This document shows, piece by piece, positions 61,447 to 64,000 of a stretch of DNA of 64,000 bases. Numbering within the stretch: position 1 is the first letter of the stretch; each line of letters begins with the position of its first letter. This stretch comes from Certhia americana. Lineage: Eukaryota > Chordata > Aves > Passeriformes > Certhiidae. Position numbers and translations under genes: made by a program. The stretch lies in contig JAGMWU010000042.1 of assembly GCA_018697195.1 (NCBI GenBank), forward strand, positions 248,001 to 312,000, given 5' to 3'. The notes under the pieces were generated by a model. The model did no database searches and was not told where the DNA came from. It saw nothing but the letters and a program-made list of their open reading frames with translations.

Positions 61447-64000
61447 GTAAGAAAAATGAACATTTTTATACATTGATAGTATACTCTGCATATTTTCCTA
61501 ACAGTGCTCTATGAGCATGTGTGGTGCAAGAATAGCAAGCCCAACACTAGAACAGTCTCTAATTCTCTACTCTCTTATTGATGTATTATGTGGATTGTCT
61601 CATCATTGCTTGAGAGCAACCAAGTCTATCACAGTGTGCTACCCAAGAGATAAAAATGATCTTTGAAACAGAAACATGTCAACACTAAGTAGGTGTATTT
61701 TAAAATGAAGTTTATTAACAATTTGAAATCTTTCATTATAAAAATTGTGGGGATTTTTTATCGTACTGCCCACCTAGTTAGTTAAGTAGGGTCTTCCTCT
61801 GTGCCTGACCAAGTATTGCTTCATCTTGAGCGTAGTGTTATTCAACTCTACCTGTGCCAGGAAACCAAGGTCCATTCCAGAAACTTCCTTTCTTTCTGAT
61901 CTTACCAGGGCCCATCCTTATCTGATGCAAGGGTGGACACTGCACACAAAATGTATCTTCAGTAACTTAAAGAAACAAAAAAGAGCCATGGTAAAGTAAC
62001 AGGGATCTCCACCCTCACCCTTCTATTAATATTAATTACTCTCAAAGCCCAGCCCACTTATGTTAACAAAGAATTGTTTTAATCATCTGAGAGCCAGTAA
62101 ATTGAAATAAAATGTTTCTGCCTACGTCTCTGTCTTTTCAAGTACATTTATGTGAGTTAAATAGGCAAACAATTTAAATGTAGGAAAAGTGATAACATAA
62201 AAATAAGTCAGGAAATGGATTTCAGGTTCATGCTCTTGTCTACATTTCATTTGACAGTTTGACTTGACAGTTTGAGAGGGACTTCAGAGCTTCATTCTTT
62301 ATACTGTTGAGACTATGGATAAGCCTGAAGCTGAAAACTGGTATAACATGCACTATATGTAATAAGAGCAATTTTAATTCTAACTCTCAGCCCCTCTCCA
62401 ACTTGCATGCCACTTAAGCCTGTCTCAGATCTCTGACACAGCGTAGCTTCTGGCTTCTTATTGGTGTGGGTTTTTTCTGTTAGCTACTGACACTCCTTCA
62501 GCCAGGAAAGTTCACCTCATTTTACCTTTTCCTGCTTTATTTCCTTCTAACAGGTATGGAAGGATGTAAATGCATAACTATTTATTAATTGCTGAATGCA
62601 GCTCCCAGTTAATGCTGAAAAGAAAAGTAAAACCTTGTTCAAAACACTGTGATCTAATGGGGGTTAAGCCCCCAGTTTGTTATTCTTGCCCTGGTTTACC
62701 TTGAGCATTGAAATTTAGTTACCTTTGTGTTCTGAAGTTCTTCACTTGCTCCAGCACTCATTGCTCACTCATTCAGCTTCAGACAAGCACACTTTGTAAC
62801 TCTCATGTATTGCTCTCTCAGTCCACCTGCACATTCACTGGAGCCCCTTTAGCATCACCCCATTCCAACACTGTCACCTGGCCCATGCAGACAATACCAT
62901 CCTGTGGCAGATAAGTAAAACTGCACATCCCCAGTTCAGTGTCCTTGCACACGAGGCTCCTGCTGCCCCCAAAAGCATGTTGCTCTTAATTCATAACTGA
63001 CTTTTTTTTGTTAATTCAAAAATGTTCTGTAAATCTAAATTTGTTGCAATTGTGTTAGTTCTGCTTAAAGTAAGTCTAGTTTCTGTCCCTTGCTTCCTTC
63101 CTTTTTTCCTCCTTTCCCAATGCCTGCATTGCTTTCCTCTGAGTAGGTCCAAGGCAATGGTACGTACTAACTGCGACGCTTTGTTCTGCTGCACAAAAAG
63201 TACATGGTCTCCATTTGTAACAAGAAAGGAGAAATAACTAAGCCAGTCTGAAGTGGAAAAAGCTGTACAGCCACACCAAACCAGCACAGGAATACCTTTT
63301 AGACACTTAGGAAAAAAGCGTTCTGTCTTGAGTGATGCATATCTGAAATAGGCTAAGCAAGCACCAATACAACAATTTTTTACTTCCTCAGACATGTCTT
63401 GGTTTATTCTCCTGGCAGTCATTTTGTGCATGTCTATAGCTCATTGTATATAAAATCAGCTACAAAAAGATGAGAACCCTTTGAAGACAGACGCAAAGAA
63501 CTAAACCATTGAACTAAACATTGGTTCTATTTAAAATAAAATATTTCAATTGACATTTCCTTTAGAGCCAGACAGGAGACAATCAGTCCTAAATAAGTCA
63601 AAAACATTCTTGCTTAGCAAGAGTAAAATTAAAAAAGAAAACCCTAAACTGCATTACATAGGAATGTGTTGCTGCTATGAGGATAGCACAGGAGAAAATC
63701 ACTGTCAGCATGAACTGAAAGCATGTCCTTCCCCTCTTAAGTACCTTTACCTGCCACTGAAATAGCAGAAACCCCTTTTTACAACTTTTTCCAGCAAGAA
63801 AAAAGGCAATGCAATGGTGTCTTGATAATGATAAAACTCCCTTAGACCATCACTAATTAAAAGCCCAGACCCACTTCAGCTGTTCCTTTCCTTGCATGTT
63901 CCCTTTGCAGTGTTGATTGCCAGTAGCAGAGAACTTAGTTGTGGACTACGGAATTTTCTCCTTGTACCTCTATGCAGGGAGGTTAGTGATATAACTTGAG
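61447..64000 (+). other. Intron after E15 (5' part)
   Basis: No further DCLK2 exon, repeat or RNA gene is recognised. The longest ORF (146 codons, minus strand, 62991-63431) resembles no family I know. The C-terminal exon or exons presumably lie beyond the window. Confidence 0.75.

Noticed and set aside
62991..63431. 146-codon minus-strand ORF
   Set aside because: No recognised domain or family; composition is intron-like, and no splice or poly(A) context supports it. It is most likely a chance open frame, although it is among the longest in the window.

Overview
This window is vertebrate nuclear DNA, most likely from a bird. It is AT-rich and CpG-poor, carries several CR1 LINE fragments and one solo LTR of an avian type, and its genic introns are compact by mammalian standards. 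There is no bacterial or organellar signal. I could not fix the species; a passerine is a reasonable guess from the LTR but is not proven.

The whole window lies inside one plus-strand gene, DCLK2 (doublecortin-like kinase 2). I place 15 coding exons, E1 to E15. All have GT/AG borders and compatible phases, and together they give 564 codons with the cassette exon or 548 without it. The identification rests on recognising the protein family from memory; the paralogue choice (DCLK2, not DCLK1) comes from the inter-domain linker, the serine/proline linker and the C-terminal lobe. The start codon, the first doublecortin (DCX) domain and the final C-terminal exon or exons lie outside the window.

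Layout: E1 (430-764) encodes the DCX1-DCX2 linker and most of DCX2. A 30-kb intron follows, then E2 (31010-31112) completes DCX2. E3, cassette E4, E5 and E6 (33418-44377) encode the serine/proline-rich linker. E7 to E14 (45358-60569) encode the whole protein kinase domain with the glycine loop, catalytic Lys, alpha-C Glu, HRD, DFG and APE motifs intact. E15 (61330-61446) begins the regulatory tail. The product is expected to be a microtubule-associated, catalytically competent Ser/Thr kinase of the CaMK group.

Intronic content: CR1 relics at about 6.97-7.68, 22.07-22.25, 31.82-32.09, 36.37, 46.42-47.06 and 56.86-56.98 kb; a minus-oriented solo LTR at 35674-36183; an ancient foldback element at 41888-42006; a tRNA-SINE-like relic near 42.7 kb; and several homopolymer tracts.

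Points most worth a second look: (1) E2 stays open for 95 codons past its donor, a possible DCX-only isoform; (2) a 48-nt cassette exon with a TGCATG motif and a long T tract upstream; (3) an unexplained CpG-richer block on the minus strand at 47.65-47.89 kb that looks like a terminal coding exon; (4) an isolated CpG-dense patch at 58.1-58.26 kb; (5) a cluster of POU, PBX-MEIS and E-box motifs near 55.35 kb. I found no convincing evidence of an entirely new biological system.
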